Assembly (NCBI RefSeq): GCF_024699075.1
Contig: NZ_JAILQF010000048.1
Coordinates: 1-18,325, forward strand
Length of the DNA: 18,325 nt
Direction: 5' to 3'
Origin: Butyrivibrio sp.
Lineage (GTDB): Bacteria; Bacillota_A; Clostridia; Lachnospirales; Lachnospiraceae
Under the pieces are notes generated by a model, which was not told the origin of the DNA, did not search any database, and was given only the letters and a program-made list of their open reading frames with translations. Shown here piece after piece: positions 1 to 8,070 of this stretch. The position numbers and the translations under genes are program-made. Position 1 is the stretch's first letter. Each line of letters begins with the position of its first letter.

Positions 1-474
1 TTAAAATCCAATTTTAAGAAAACGACAATGATGGTTCTTGCAGTTACACTCCATAACATACCTGAGGGTATGGCTGTTGGTGTTGTATATGCAGGATGGC
101 TGTCAGGCACTGGCGGAATTACTTCTGCAGGAGCTCTTGCTCTGGCGCTTGGTATTGCAATCCAGAACTTCCCTGAAGGCGCTATAATATCTATGCCGCT
201 TAGAAGTAAAGGAGAGACAAGAACAAGGGCATTTATAAGCGGAGTTCTATCTGGCCTTGTTGAACCGATAGGAACTATTGTAACTATCCTTCTTGCAAGC
301 CTGGTAGTTCCGATTCTTCCTTATCTTCTGTGCTTTGCTGCAGGAGCTATGATGTATGTAGTAATTGAGGAGCTTATTCCGGAGATGGCATCAGGTAAGC
401 ACACAAATGTAAGTACCGTAATGTTCGCACTTGGATTTACACTTATGATGACTCTTGATGTAGCACTTGGATGA
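1..474 (+). CDS. ZIP-family divalent metal transporter, C-terminal part (5' end outside window)
   Basis: The open frame runs from the first base of the window to a TGA at 472-474, so about 157 residues of a larger membrane protein are visible; the Met at 28 is internal, not a start. ZIP transporters move Zn2+, Fe2+ or Mn2+ across the cytoplasmic membrane through a binuclear site on two helices. The first signature, HNIPEGMAVG, is encoded at about 49-78 and a second one, QNFPEG, at about 163-180, which is the pairing seen in GufA/ZupT-like bacterial ZIP proteins. Further hydrophobic helices follow, including a stretch at about 271-357 and a terminal helix near 415-471. A strong terminator follows on the same strand. 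The last five codons (V A L G stop) form the first copy of a 48-bp tandem repeat. Family call is firm; metal specificity cannot be read here. Confidence 0.9.
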   Translation, partial: LKSNFKKTTMMVLAVTLHNIPEGMAVGVVYAGWLSGTGGITSAGALALALGIAIQNFPEGAIISMPLRSKGETRTRAFISGVLSGLVEPIGTIVTILLASLVVPILPYLLCFAAGAMMYVVIEELIPEMASGKHTNVSTVMFALGFTLMMTLDVALG

Positions 475-565
475 TCCGCTAACATTTTACTATGATAAAA
501 TTCTTATGTAGTACTTGAATGATCAGCTAACATTTTACTATGATAAAATTCTTATGTAGTACTTG
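460..565 (+). repeat. 48-bp tandem repeat, 2.2 copies, carrying the stop codon of the ZIP gene
   Basis: Copy 1 is 460-507, copy 2 is 508-555, and a third copy breaks off after 10 bp at 565. Copies 1 and 2 differ at only three positions, all in the first 20 bp. The repeat begins inside the ZIP coding region: copy 1 reads GTA GCA CTT GGA TGA and copy 2 reads GTA GTA CTT GAA TGA. The 48-bp period keeps frame. The segment just before copy 1 (from about 444) also loosely resembles the tail of the repeat unit. No gene is visible in the repeated DNA. Confidence 0.9.
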
Positions 566-576
566 CGCATAATTTA

Positions 577-612
577 GGGCGATGCCAATTGGCATCGCCC
601 TTTATCTTTCTT
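577..612 (+). terminator. Intrinsic terminator of the ZIP gene
   Basis: A perfect 10-bp stem, GGGCGATGCC (577-586) and GGCATCGCCC (591-600), with an AATT loop, is followed by TTTATCTTTCTT on the plus strand. On the minus strand no T-run follows, so it should act mainly on plus-strand transcription, though it may slow transcripts arriving from the convergent mannosidase gene. Confidence 0.88.
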
Positions 613-650
613 ACTCAAACTTCGCTTATAATAAGCAATCTTAATTTGCG

Positions 651-3422
651 TTATCTTATATCATAAACACTTCTAAGCCTTAAATTATCTGTGCTTCCAG
701 ATATGATCCTGACTGTCTTTGTACCCTTATCCATATCAAAATAGTTATCTGAAAGGATAATATCTTCGTTATCATTAAGTATCTCTACTCCCTTAGCATA
801 GGCGCTTGAAGTAATAGTGATCGTATCTCCTTTGACCTTTGCCTTAAGATCTGGATTTTCATACTTAAAGTACTTAGGAAGAGAGAATATAACTGTGCCT
901 GATGAAATCTCCTCATCATTTTCATCAAGAAGATGATAACTTACATACTGGGTAAACTCATCTACTCCCGTCATATCCACCTTATCAAGCCATACTGATG
1001 AAAGCGCAGGAACTGTAATCTTCTTAGATCCCGATACAGGATATAGTGATATCTTCTTTGATCTTGATGAAGCCTTTCCTAGAGCCTTTCTTCCTTCTAA
1101 GTTATCATCTCCTACTCTCTTACTTGCAGGCATTCCATCAGCATTTCTAAGTTCCCACACTACAGTAACTTTCTTATCTTCCATGCTTTCATTGGCTACG
1201 CACAGTCTTATTGACTTTTCGAAATCCTTGGGCATCTCATTAACTGCTTTTCCTGAGTTAATGCGTCCGTTTTCTTCGCAAGATATCATGAGAGGCGCGA
1301 AAGCTCTTTTTTCTGCGTAATGAAGGGCCTTGAGTCTGCCACAATAGTCGATTGAAGACCAGGATGCCACCGGCCAGCAGTCATTGAGCTGCCATACAAC
1401 TGCGCCCATACACTGGCCTCTATAGCGCCTGAAGTGTTCGATTCCAAGCCTTATTCCGTCCGCCTGCAGCATATGTGATGCATACAAGGTCGTATCGAAA
1501 TCAGAAGGATAACGATAGGTCTGCTGCATATAATTCATGATCTTACCATTAGCTGCGCCGTTCCTCTGATGTCTTTCCATTACGTAGGAAAAGATATTTC
1601 TGTCTTCTTCTGCATCTGTAATAGCATCAACAGTCTTTCTAAGCGGAAAGCTCTGGAAGCCGAACTCTGATAAGAAGCGGAACTTAAACTTTCTGTATTC
1701 GGTAAAAGGCTTATCACCATGCCATACATCCCAGTAATGCTGATCTCCTCTTCCCTCACTCCAAGGCTCATCAAATGAACCTCCTGATGAAGGACTTGAT
1801 GGCCAGTAAGATACCTGCGGTGCAATTTCTGAAAGCATTCCCGGGATTATGCGCTCGTACATGAATGTATAGTCACGAACTTCTTCCTTGGAATGAACCC
1901 AAACGCCTCTGTCTACAAACATTTCCATCTCATTGTTGCCACAGATAAGGCCAAGACTTGCATGATGACGAAGTCTTCTTAGATTCTGTCTGAATTCTTC
2001 TTTTATATTATTTTCAAATTTTTGTGTCAAATGATATACAGCACAAGCGAACATCATATCCTGCCATACAACAAGGCCAAGCTCGTCGCACATCTCATAA
2101 AACCAGTCTTCAGGATAATATCCACCGCCCCATACTCTTATGCAGTTATGATTAGCAAATACTGCTTTTTCCAAAAGAGCTCGTGTTGTCTTTGGATTTA
2201 CTCTTCCAAGAAGATGATCTTCAGGAATATAGTCAGCACCCATGGCAAAGATAGGATAGCCGTTAACTCTTATTGCAAAGTCTTTGGCTTTATTCCCTTT
2301 TTTAAGATTAAGATCTATTGTTCTAAGTCCTATCTTCCTTGCCCAGGAGTCGATCTTCTGACCGGCTTCATATACTGTAACTTCCACATCATAAAGCGGA
2401 TGCTCGCCGTAGCCTGCAGGCCACCAGATCTTGGCATCTTCTATTGTGAGAGCTTCAAGCGCCTTCTGCGCTCCTACTCTTACGCCCACAAGACCATCTG
2501 CCTTTTCAAGTTCTGTCATCTCAGCATCAAGTGCTCCTAAAGATAACTTCTTGTCTGCTGAAAGATTTCTGCTTGCAGATGGGAACATCTTGAATTCTTT
2601 GCTCTTATACTCTTTGCCATCAGGTCCTGTAACTTTAACATCATATGTCAGCTCTGAAAGCGTAGCTTCAAGATCAGACATATCAGCGCTATTAATAAAG
2701 AGCTCAGGCTTAAATGAAAGCTTAACATTTGTTATGTTATCAGGAGCATTCTTAGCTGATACTTTACTTGCTGCTTTCTTCCCCTGCTTTCTACTTCCTT
2801 TGGCATCCTTTACAGCTATATGCTTTTGAAGTATCTGAACACTGTCAATTCTGACGCTGCCAGATCCTATGAGATACACAGGTCTGTATATTCCAGCATC
2901 AGGAAGATGTGCGCCCCAGTCCCAGCCAAAGCTTGAATGTGTCTTTCTTATATGAGGAAAGCCAGGCATGGCATCAGATGAACCGTCTACATAGTCTTTT
3001 TTCAGAGCCTCTTCTATATATTTATTAGGCGAGTGGAATAATACAAGAAGCTTATTAGCCTTCTCTTTGACTATACCTTTTATATTAAATTCATACATTC
3101 GGTGCATATTTTCAGTACTGCCAAGCTTATGACCATTAAGAAATACATCTGCGATAGTATCAAGACCATCGAAATGCAGGATCTGATCATAAGATGACAA
3201 AAAAGATTTCGATGCATCAAATGAAGTCTCATACTCAAAATCATTGTCCATTAAGGCAAGTGCCTTATCTTCATTGTCCTTAAAGAAAGGATCTTCCATC
3301 TGACCTTCTCTAAGAAGATCAGTATATACACTTCCCGGAACGACTGCTTTTATCCATTTACCATTATTCTTGGATGAAACAGTACGCATTTTCCATTTCT
3401 TATCAATAGATATCTTTACCAA
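651..3422 (-). CDS. Beta-mannosidase, glycoside hydrolase family 2 (EC 3.2.1.25)
   Basis: The 923-residue product should remove terminal beta-D-mannose from manno-oligosaccharides by a retaining mechanism. It has the GH2 order: sugar-binding jelly-roll domain (about 1-190), immunoglobulin-like domain (about 195-360), TIM barrel (about 380-710), then C-terminal beta domains. The predicted acid/base is E498 in CGNNEME and the nucleophile E586 in LSEFGFQSFP, both typical of beta-mannosidases; HSSFGWDWG (about 162-170) is also characteristic. No signal peptide is present, so it acts in the cytoplasm on imported substrate. The start is TTG at 3422, chosen because AGGAGG (3430-3435) lies 8 nt upstream. 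The protein is longer than the usual 820-870 residues because of a Lys/Ser/Ala-rich insertion (about 204-230) and a second basic stretch (about 773-803). It lies downstream of the Opp-type importer but has its own promoter. Confidence 0.93.
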   Translation of the reverse strand: MVKISIDKKWKMRTVSSKNNGKWIKAVVPGSVYTDLLREGQMEDPFFKDNEDKALALMDNDFEYETSFDASKSFLSSYDQILHFDGLDTIADVFLNGHKLGSTENMHRMYEFNIKGIVKEKANKLLVLFHSPNKYIEEALKKDYVDGSSDAMPGFPHIRKTHSSFGWDWGAHLPDAGIYRPVYLIGSGSVRIDSVQILQKHIAVKDAKGSRKQGKKAASKVSAKNAPDNITNVKLSFKPELFINSADMSDLEATLSELTYDVKVTGPDGKEYKSKEFKMFPSASRNLSADKKLSLGALDAEMTELEKADGLVGVRVGAQKALEALTIEDAKIWWPAGYGEHPLYDVEVTVYEAGQKIDSWARKIGLRTIDLNLKKGNKAKDFAIRVNGYPIFAMGADYIPEDHLLGRVNPKTTRALLEKAVFANHNCIRVWGGGYYPEDWFYEMCDELGLVVWQDMMFACAVYHLTQKFENNIKEEFRQNLRRLRHHASLGLICGNNEMEMFVDRGVWVHSKEEVRDYTFMYERIIPGMLSEIAPQVSYWPSSPSSGGSFDEPWSEGRGDQHYWDVWHGDKPFTEYRKFKFRFLSEFGFQSFPLRKTVDAITDAEEDRNIFSYVMERHQRNGAANGKIMNYMQQTYRYPSDFDTTLYASHMLQADGIRLGIEHFRRYRGQCMGAVVWQLNDCWPVASWSSIDYCGRLKALHYAEKRAFAPLMISCEENGRINSGKAVNEMPKDFEKSIRLCVANESMEDKKVTVVWELRNADGMPASKRVGDDNLEGRKALGKASSRSKKISLYPVSGSKKITVPALSSVWLDKVDMTGVDEFTQYVSYHLLDENDEEISSGTVIFSLPKYFKYENPDLKAKVKGDTITITSSAYAKGVEILNDNEDIILSDNYFDMDKGTKTVRIISGSTDNLRLRSVYDIR

Positions 3423-3503
3423 ATCACTACCTCCTCAAAACAAATCTCCACCTGAAATATAGATATTTATTTTGTCATGCAACTTTTATTAGCCACCAAA
3501 TAT

Positions 3504-3512
3504 CTTTCGAAG
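3504..3512. promoter_or_regulatory. CTTTCGAAG near-palindrome in the mannosidase leader
   Basis: This 9-bp element differs by one base deletion from the core of the ACTTTCGAAAGT palindrome at 10361-10372 in the araC/importer control region. It lies about 50 bp downstream of the predicted mannosidase -10 box. Shared operator use is an inference from this similarity alone. Confidence 0.35.
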
Positions 3513-3563
3513 TCACTTGCATATTTCAACTGGAATCATTAACATCTAATTCCTCTATAATTC

Positions 3564-3592
3564 ATACTAGTGAGCAAAAATTCCCCCGTCAA
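3564..3592 (-). promoter_or_regulatory. Candidate sigma-A promoter for the beta-mannosidase gene
   Basis: On the minus strand TTGACG (complement of 3587-3592) and TAGTAT (complement of 3564-3569) are 17 bp apart. The promoter sits just after the importer operon's terminator and gives a leader of about 135 nt. This makes the mannosidase a separate transcription unit rather than the operon's last gene. Confidence 0.5.
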
Positions 3593-3610
3593 CCTACAAA
3601 TCTATAGAAT

Positions 3611-3680
3611 TTTCCCCTACAAAAAGAGGATCGTAAAGATCCTCTTTTTGTACCTGTTTAGAAGTACAGGGATGTACTTC
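3611..3680 (-). terminator. Terminator of the Opp-type importer operon, with an adjacent hairpin
   Basis: A perfect 15-bp inverted repeat occupies 3618-3632 and 3638-3652 around a 5-nt loop; its arms carry A5 and T5 runs, so it could work on both strands. Immediately before it in minus-strand order, a second perfect 7-bp hairpin, GAAGTAC/GTACTTC (3661-3667 and 3674-3680), overlaps the stop codon of the ATPase F gene. Confidence 0.82.
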
Positions 3681-4536
3681 AGACCGTATCCAAATCCCAC
3701 TTTTCATAAATCTTTGGTACATCGCTTATAAGGCGCTTGGTATAATCCGCTTTAGGATTGATAATGCACTCTTCTGCCGTTCCATGCTCTACAAACTTTC
3801 CATGCTCCATGATATAAACCTTATCAGAGATATAATATGCAAGTCCTATATCATGTGTGATGAAGATAACTGTCATATTGATCTCATCTCTAAGCTTTAA
3901 AAGCATATCAAGGATTGTAGCACGTGAACATGCATCTATCATGGACGTAGGCTCATCAGCCATAAGAATCTTGGGCTTTAATAAGAATATTCTTGCTATC
4001 ATAAGTCTCTGCATCTGACCACCTGAAAGCTCGAACGGATACTTATTGGTAAGCTCAGCATACTTAAGATTTACGAAGCTGCAAGCCTCAGTCTTCATCT
4101 GAATCTTCTGTTCTTTGGGAAGATTCTTGAAACCCTTCATATTAAGACAGTCATCAAGAACTGCATCAATCTTATAGAACATGTTGTAGGATGCAAATGG
4201 ATCCTGGAAAATAGGCTGTATGTTCTTCCAATATTCTTTTTTCTTAGCAGCAGTTGAGATATCACGTGGCTTACCCTGATATAATATCTCCCCTTCAGTT
4301 ACACTGATAAGTCCAAGGAGCATTTTGGAAAGTGTAGTCTTACCACTTCCTGATTCTCCTACTATTGATATGATCTCTCCTTCATTGAAGTCAAAATCCA
4401 CATGATCTACTGCTGTATTTTGATTTTTACCAATACCAAAAACCTTTGTAATGCCACGGCCGCTTAAGCAGGGCTTCTTTTCAGTTTTAGACGAATTCTG
4501 GTTCTGGCTCTGATTCTGATTCTGTACTATTTCCAT
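3679..4536 (-). CDS. Opp/Dpp-class ABC importer, ATPase F subunit
   Basis: This is the second nucleotide-binding subunit; it pairs with ATPase D to power import at the inner face of the membrane. Numbering from the ATG at 4536 (285 residues): Walker [10 protein letters not shown] at 60-68, Q-loop Q111, signature LSGGQ at 170-174, Walker B ending D194 E195, H-loop H228, so it should be catalytically competent. It lacks the Cys-rich C-terminal tail found in ATPase D. An ATG at 4542 is also possible, but GGGAGG at 4546-4551 would be only 3 nt away from it against 9 nt for 4536. The N-terminus is an odd Gln/Asn repeat (about residues 5-14) encoded by DNA that also encodes the tail of ATPase D, since the genes overlap by 50-56 bp. 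It is the last gene of the operon, followed by a strong terminator. The D-loop region reads SMIDA rather than the more common SALD. Confidence 0.92.
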   Translation of the reverse strand: MEIVQNQNQSQNQNSSKTEKKPCLSGRGITKVFGIGKNQNTAVDHVDFDFNEGEIISIVGESGSGKTTLSKMLLGLISVTEGEILYQGKPRDISTAAKKKEYWKNIQPIFQDPFASYNMFYKIDAVLDDCLNMKGFKNLPKEQKIQMKTEACSFVNLKYAELTNKYPFELSGGQMQRLMIARIFLLKPKILMADEPTSMIDACSRATILDMLLKLRDEINMTVIFITHDIGLAYYISDKVYIMEHGKFVEHGTAEECIINPKADYTKRLISDVPKIYEKWDLDTV

Positions 4537-5536
4537 TACCATATACCTCCCTTAATTTACGTACAGACATAAGGCATCTGTACATGCGGTCTGTATCAAA
4601 TGTTTTCGGATCGGGTGCAAGTGCTGTACATGTAGGTGTTGCATAAGGACATCTGTCAGCAAATCTGCATCCCTTAGGTGGATTCTTAAGGTTTGGAGGA
4701 GTACCCTTTAGTGCTGTAAGTGCATGGGTTTTCATTCCTTCCTCTGGTACTATGATAGAACCCATAAGTCCTTTTGCATAAGGATGAACCGGATCGAATA
4801 CCATCTGCTGAGCTGTACCCTGTTCTACAAACTGACCAGCGTACATAACTGCTATATCATCAGTTACGTTATAAAGAAGTGGAAGCTCATGTGTTATGAA
4901 GATCATGGACTTGATATAACCCTTTTCCATAAGTTCTCTCATCATCTTGATTACCATCTTCTGAGATGTAACATCAAGGGCTGATGACGGCTCATCTGCT
5001 ATAAGAACCTTTGGTGAAAGAATTGTAGATATAGCTATAACTGTTCTTTGCTTCATACCTCCTGAAAGCTCAACAGCATATCTTCCAAGCACTTCTTCCG
5101 GAAGACCAAGCTCTGCAAAACGTTCTCTTGCCATATCATATATTTCTTTCTTGGTCATCTTGATTCCATGAGCCTTGATTACATCTTCAATGAATCTTAT
5201 GATCTTGGATGTAGGATTAAGAGCATTCATGGCAGCCTGTGGAATATAGGCAATTTCATTACCAAGGATCTTACGTCTTACATCATCAGGCTTCATTCCT
5301 GATATATTCCTGCCATCTACGATTATATCTCCGCTTATATAATGAAGTGGCGCAAAGTAATAGCCCATAAGTGACAGGGCAAGTGTTGATTTACCACATC
5401 CTGATTCACCTGCTATGCCAAGAGACTTTCCTTCTTCAATCTTAAGTGATACATCATCAACGGCATATACATCTTCATGGAATCTTGTTATATATTTGGT
5501 TTTGAGGTGATTAACCTCAAGCATAACTTTTCCCAT
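4487..5536 (-). CDS. Opp/Dpp-class ABC importer, ATPase D subunit
   Basis: Nucleotide-binding subunit of the importer, 349 residues from the ATG at 5536. Motifs: Walker [10 protein letters not shown] at 43-51, Q-loop Q100, signature LSGGM at 157-161, Walker B ending D181 E182, D-loop SALD, H-loop H216. The C-terminal tail is typical of the oligopeptide/dipeptide ATPase class: HPYAKGL, then C290-x5-C296-x6-C303 and a later C321, the cysteine set that in some Opp/Dpp ATPases holds an iron-sulfur cluster. The frame could extend to a TTG at 5563, but the ATG at 5536 has GAGG about 8 nt upstream and is the better start. The last residues are a Ser/Glu then Pro/Glu repeat that overlaps the start of ATPase F. 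The gene follows permease C after a 130-bp gap containing a hairpin. Confidence 0.93.
   Translation of the reverse strand: MGKVMLEVNHLKTKYITRFHEDVYAVDDVSLKIEEGKSLGIAGESGCGKSTLALSLMGYYFAPLHYISGDIIVDGRNISGMKPDDVRRKILGNEIAYIPQAAMNALNPTSKIIRFIEDVIKAHGIKMTKKEIYDMARERFAELGLPEEVLGRYAVELSGGMKQRTVIAISTILSPKVLIADEPSSALDVTSQKMVIKMMRELMEKGYIKSMIFITHELPLLYNVTDDIAVMYAGQFVEQGTAQQMVFDPVHPYAKGLMGSIIVPEEGMKTHALTALKGTPPNLKNPPKGCRFADRCPYATPTCTALAPDPKTFDTDRMYRCLMSVRKLREVYGNGNSTESESEPEPEFV
4495..4524 (-). repeat. Hexanucleotide-type repeat (CAGAAY/CAGAGC) read in two frames
   Basis: Thirty bases consist of five hexamers of the CAGAAT, CAGAGC or CAGAAC type. In the ATPase F frame they encode alternating Gln and Asn/Ser; in the ATPase D frame they encode Glu alternating with Ser, then Pro. 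The overlap of the two genes is thus built on a simple repeat that could expand or contract in whole codons without changing either frame. Confidence 0.85.
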
Positions 5537-5600
5537 ATTTAATTCCTCGTCTTTCTTTTTCAATAAGTATCTGAACTATATGCACCTATCTGTTTATTTA

Positions 5601-5632
5601 TGCTTAATTTTTTTGGCAAAAGATATTAAGCA
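5601..5632 (-). other. Intercistronic hairpin between permease C and ATPase D genes
   Basis: TGCTTAAT (5601-5608) and ATTAAGCA (5625-5632) form a perfect 8-bp stem, with further T/A pairs possible inside a GGCA-type loop. No T-run follows on the minus strand, so it is not a terminator; an mRNA processing or stabilising role is possible but unproven. Confidence 0.4.
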
Positions 5633-5668
5633 CACCGCTCAAAATTTCTTTAACCTTAGTAATTACTA

Positions 5669-6922
5669 TCAATCTCTGAGCTGTGGATTAAATACCTGAT
5701 CAAGTCCGGTATTCATAAGGTTAAGCGAGAATGAAATAAGTGCAATGACAAGTACTACAGGGAAGTAAGCCCACCATGATCCGTTAAGATGTGCGCTGTA
5801 CTGCGTAGCCCAGTTCATCATAAGACCAAGAGTTGCTACCTTTGTGGTTGCAGGTCCAAGTCCTATCATGGAAAGCTGTGCTTCAGAAAGAATACCTGAT
5901 GAAATCTGAAGTATGAATGCCATAACAACATAAGATGCAACATAAGGAAGGATATCTGTTAAGATAATTCTCATCATGCTGTGACCTGACAGCTTAGAGA
6001 GATTTACATGGTCTCTGTTTCTAAGAGATATAACCTGTGATCTTACAGAACGTGTTGTCCAAGGCCAAGCTGTAATACCGATAAGGATTCCTATCATCGT
6101 AGTACCTCTTTGAGCATCACCTACGCTGTAAGAGATAAGGATGAGAAGTACGAATGAAGGTATTACTGTAAAGAGGTTTGTAAAAAAGAGAATGACATTA
6201 TCAACAGTTCCGCCAACATATCCTGCTAAAAGTCCAAGGAAAAGGCCTATGAAGGTAGCAATAACACCTGCAAGAAGACCTATACCAAGTGATGTTTTTG
6301 TAGCTGCAACCATCTCTGTAAGAACATCTCTACCAAAGTTATCTGTTCCAAGAACAAAGGTTCTTTGGTTTGCTATCTCAGATACTCTTGCATAGTCTTT
6401 ACTGTCAAAGGTTTCTGACTCTACAAGCTCTCCTGTCTCTTCATCCTCAGTAGCTATGATCACATCAGTATCTTCAAGAATACCATCTATCTGCTGATCA
6501 AGTCTTTTATATGCACGAGTCTGTGAGACGCTCATTCCAGCTATTTTTTCATCAGGATCATATGTCGCTTCCCATAATGCTATAAGAGCTTCTGCATCAG
6601 TTACATCTATACTTGATATATCAACTCCGCCATATTTTTCCAACCACTCTGCCATTGTTGCTCTTGTAGTTACATCAAGTTTACTTTCAAGAAGGGCCTC
6701 TTTGGCATCTATATTAAGAGTATACTCAGAGCCTTCTGCAATGACATTTTGTGTATTGATATAAGTTCCAGGAGGATAGAAAGCACCCTGTCCTACCATC
6801 TCAAGCGGATTATTAGTGACAAATATAGGATATATAATAATTGTCAAAAGAATGAACATGAATATCACAAAACCAACTATAAATTTTCCTGAATGGAAAA
6901 CCTGTCTTAGTGTATTTTTCAT
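5669..6922 (-). CDS. Opp/Dpp-class ABC importer permease C with a large extracellular insertion
   Basis: Second transmembrane subunit of the importer (OppC/DppC-like), 417 residues. Membrane segments: about 13-36, 211-236, 242-266, 274-292, 328-346 and 385-402. The conserved family motif before TM2 reads [11 protein letters not shown] (191-201). The cytoplasmic coupling loop with the EAA-type helix is at about 291-326 ([15 protein letters not shown]...LTDILP). Family members are usually near 300 residues; the excess is an acidic, helix-rich insertion at about 52-185 between TM1 and the GTDxxGRD motif, which should lie outside the cell near the binding protein. The ATG at 6922 has GGGAGG 7-8 nt upstream. 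The gene starts 13 bp after permease B ends, which fits co-translation in one operon. Confidence 0.93.
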   Translation of the reverse strand: MKNTLRQVFHSGKFIVGFVIFMFILLTIIIYPIFVTNNPLEMVGQGAFYPPGTYINTQNVIAEGSEYTLNIDAKEALLESKLDVTTRATMAEWLEKYGGVDISSIDVTDAEALIALWEATYDPDEKIAGMSVSQTRAYKRLDQQIDGILEDTDVIIATEDEETGELVESETFDSKDYARVSEIANQRTFVLGTDNFGRDVLTEMVAATKTSLGIGLLAGVIATFIGLFLGLLAGYVGGTVDNVILFFTNLFTVIPSFVLLILISYSVGDAQRGTTMIGILIGITAWPWTTRSVRSQVISLRNRDHVNLSKLSGHSMMRIILTDILPYVASYVVMAFILQISSGILSEAQLSMIGLGPATTKVATLGLMMNWATQYSAHLNGSWWAYFPVVLVIALISFSLNLMNTGLDQVFNPQLRD

Positions 6923-6935
6923 CTAAAGCCCTCCC

Positions 6936-7940
6936 TTAATCCTGCTGTGCAGCCTTGACACGTGGATCGATCAGGCCATATATAAGCTCTACAGCCAGAT
7001 TCGCAATAAGAACCATTATCGTTATAAGAAGTGTACACGCTGAAAGAAGCGGATAATCCTGGCCTGCGACTGCCTGTAGCATTACTGTTCCAAGTCCCGG
7101 ATAAGAGAAGACCATCTCTGATACAAGAGCACCACCCATCATGGTTCCAAGTGAAAGTGCAAGTCCTGTGATCTGAGGAAGCATTGCGTTTCTAAACACA
7201 TAACGAACTATTTTTCTGTCTTTGATGCCAAGGAAACGGCTATATTTTACATAATCAGCATTAAGTTCATATATAGACATTGATCTCATACCTATAGCCT
7301 GACCACCTATAGTAACGAGTACAATTGAGAAGAACGGAAGCTGATAATGAGAGATTACAGATTTAACGAATGTCCAGTTAAAGCTTGGTATAAGGCTTGA
7401 CTGATATCCGCCTGCAGCAGGTGCTATTCCGAGTTTTACGGAGAAGATGAAAAGAAGAACTACTGCCATACCAAATGCCGGAACATTACTTACAAAAAGA
7501 AATACTGGAAGAATAACTTTATCCATGATACCTTTCTTATATGCTGCTATAGCACCAAGAAGGTTACCTATAAGCCATCCTATTATGATAGCCGGAAGCT
7601 GCAATGCCAGTGTCCATCCTACTGCGCTTCCAATAATATCTGATACTGTTCTTGGATATTGTGTAAAAGAAATTCCAAAATCACCCTTTAATGCATTTCC
7701 TGCCCATTTGAAAAACTGTTGCCACATTGGAAGATTAGTTCCGAATTTCTCGGCATAATCTTCATATACTTTTTGTATAGCTACTGAACTCGTCATACCT
7801 GACGTTGCATTTGCTGTTATTGCCGCCACCGGATCACCAGGCATAAGACGGGGCAATACAAAATTTAGTACAACAGCACATATGAAGGTCAGAAGATACC
7901 ACATTATCTTTTGACCATAGTACTTTCTCAAACCTTTCAT
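6936..7940 (-). CDS. Opp/Dpp-class ABC importer permease B
   Basis: First transmembrane subunit (OppB/DppB-like), 334 residues, the usual family length. TM1 is about 12-30, followed by the typical PRLMPGDPV segment (30-38), then an extracellular stretch and further helices at about 108-133, 142-168, 200-218, 255-278 and 300-323. The coupling loop is at about 218-255: [17 protein letters not shown] and then RNAMLP match the EAA-type consensus for this family. It pairs with permease C to form the pore. The ATG at 7940 has AGGAGG 5 nt upstream. It follows the binding-protein gene after a 130-bp gap holding a terminator-like hairpin, so it may be expressed at a lower level than that gene. Confidence 0.94.
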   Translation of the reverse strand: MKGLRKYYGQKIMWYLLTFICAVVLNFVLPRLMPGDPVAAITANATSGMTSSVAIQKVYEDYAEKFGTNLPMWQQFFKWAGNALKGDFGISFTQYPRTVSDIIGSAVGWTLALQLPAIIIGWLIGNLLGAIAAYKKGIMDKVILPVFLFVSNVPAFGMAVVLLFIFSVKLGIAPAAGGYQSSLIPSFNWTFVKSVISHYQLPFFSIVLVTIGGQAIGMRSMSIYELNADYVKYSRFLGIKDRKIVRYVFRNAMLPQITGLALSLGTMMGGALVSEMVFSYPGLGTVMLQAVAGQDYPLLSACTLLITIMVLIANLAVELIYGLIDPRVKAAQQD

Positions 7941-7979
7941 AAAGACCTCCTGCCCACATTTTACATGCTATTTTTGGAT

Positions 7980-8013
7980 AAAAAATGCGGCCGGACATAT
8001 GACATCCGGCCGC
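7980..8013 (-). terminator. Terminator-like hairpin inside the importer operon, after the binding-protein gene
   Basis: On the minus strand a 9-bp GC-rich stem, GCGGCCGGA/TCCGGCCGC (plus 8005-8013 and 7987-7995) with a 9-nt loop, is followed by ATTTTTTAT. That is the form of an intrinsic terminator. It lies between the stop of the binding-protein gene and the start of permease B with no obvious promoter after it, so partial read-through is the likely arrangement. Confidence 0.75.
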
Positions 8014-8070
8014 CATACAAAAGTCCTTTTCTATCAGAACCTATTCAGTTATCTGATATTTAATATTATC

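Noticed and set aside
490..500. TGATAAAAT extended -10-like sequence in each 48-bp repeat
   Set aside because: No matching -35 lies 16-18 bp upstream and no plus-strand gene follows before the terminator.
460..565. Possible CRISPR array or mobile-element end
   Set aside because: Copies are directly adjacent with no variable spacers, include gene sequence, and have no terminal inverted repeats or transposase nearby; simple tandem duplication explains it.
624..636. GCTTATAATAAGC palindrome after the mannosidase stop
   Set aside because: The stem is short and AT-rich with no T-run after it on the minus strand, so a terminator call is not supported.
2431..2829. 132-residue plus-strand frame opposite the beta-mannosidase
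   Set aside because: It is antisense to a well-supported GH2 domain, has biased Ser/Leu/Ala composition and no ribosome site.
7834..8016. 60-residue minus-strand frame overlapping the start of permease B
   Set aside because: It overlaps the permease in another frame and spans the terminator-like hairpin; there is no good ribosome site and no recognisable protein.
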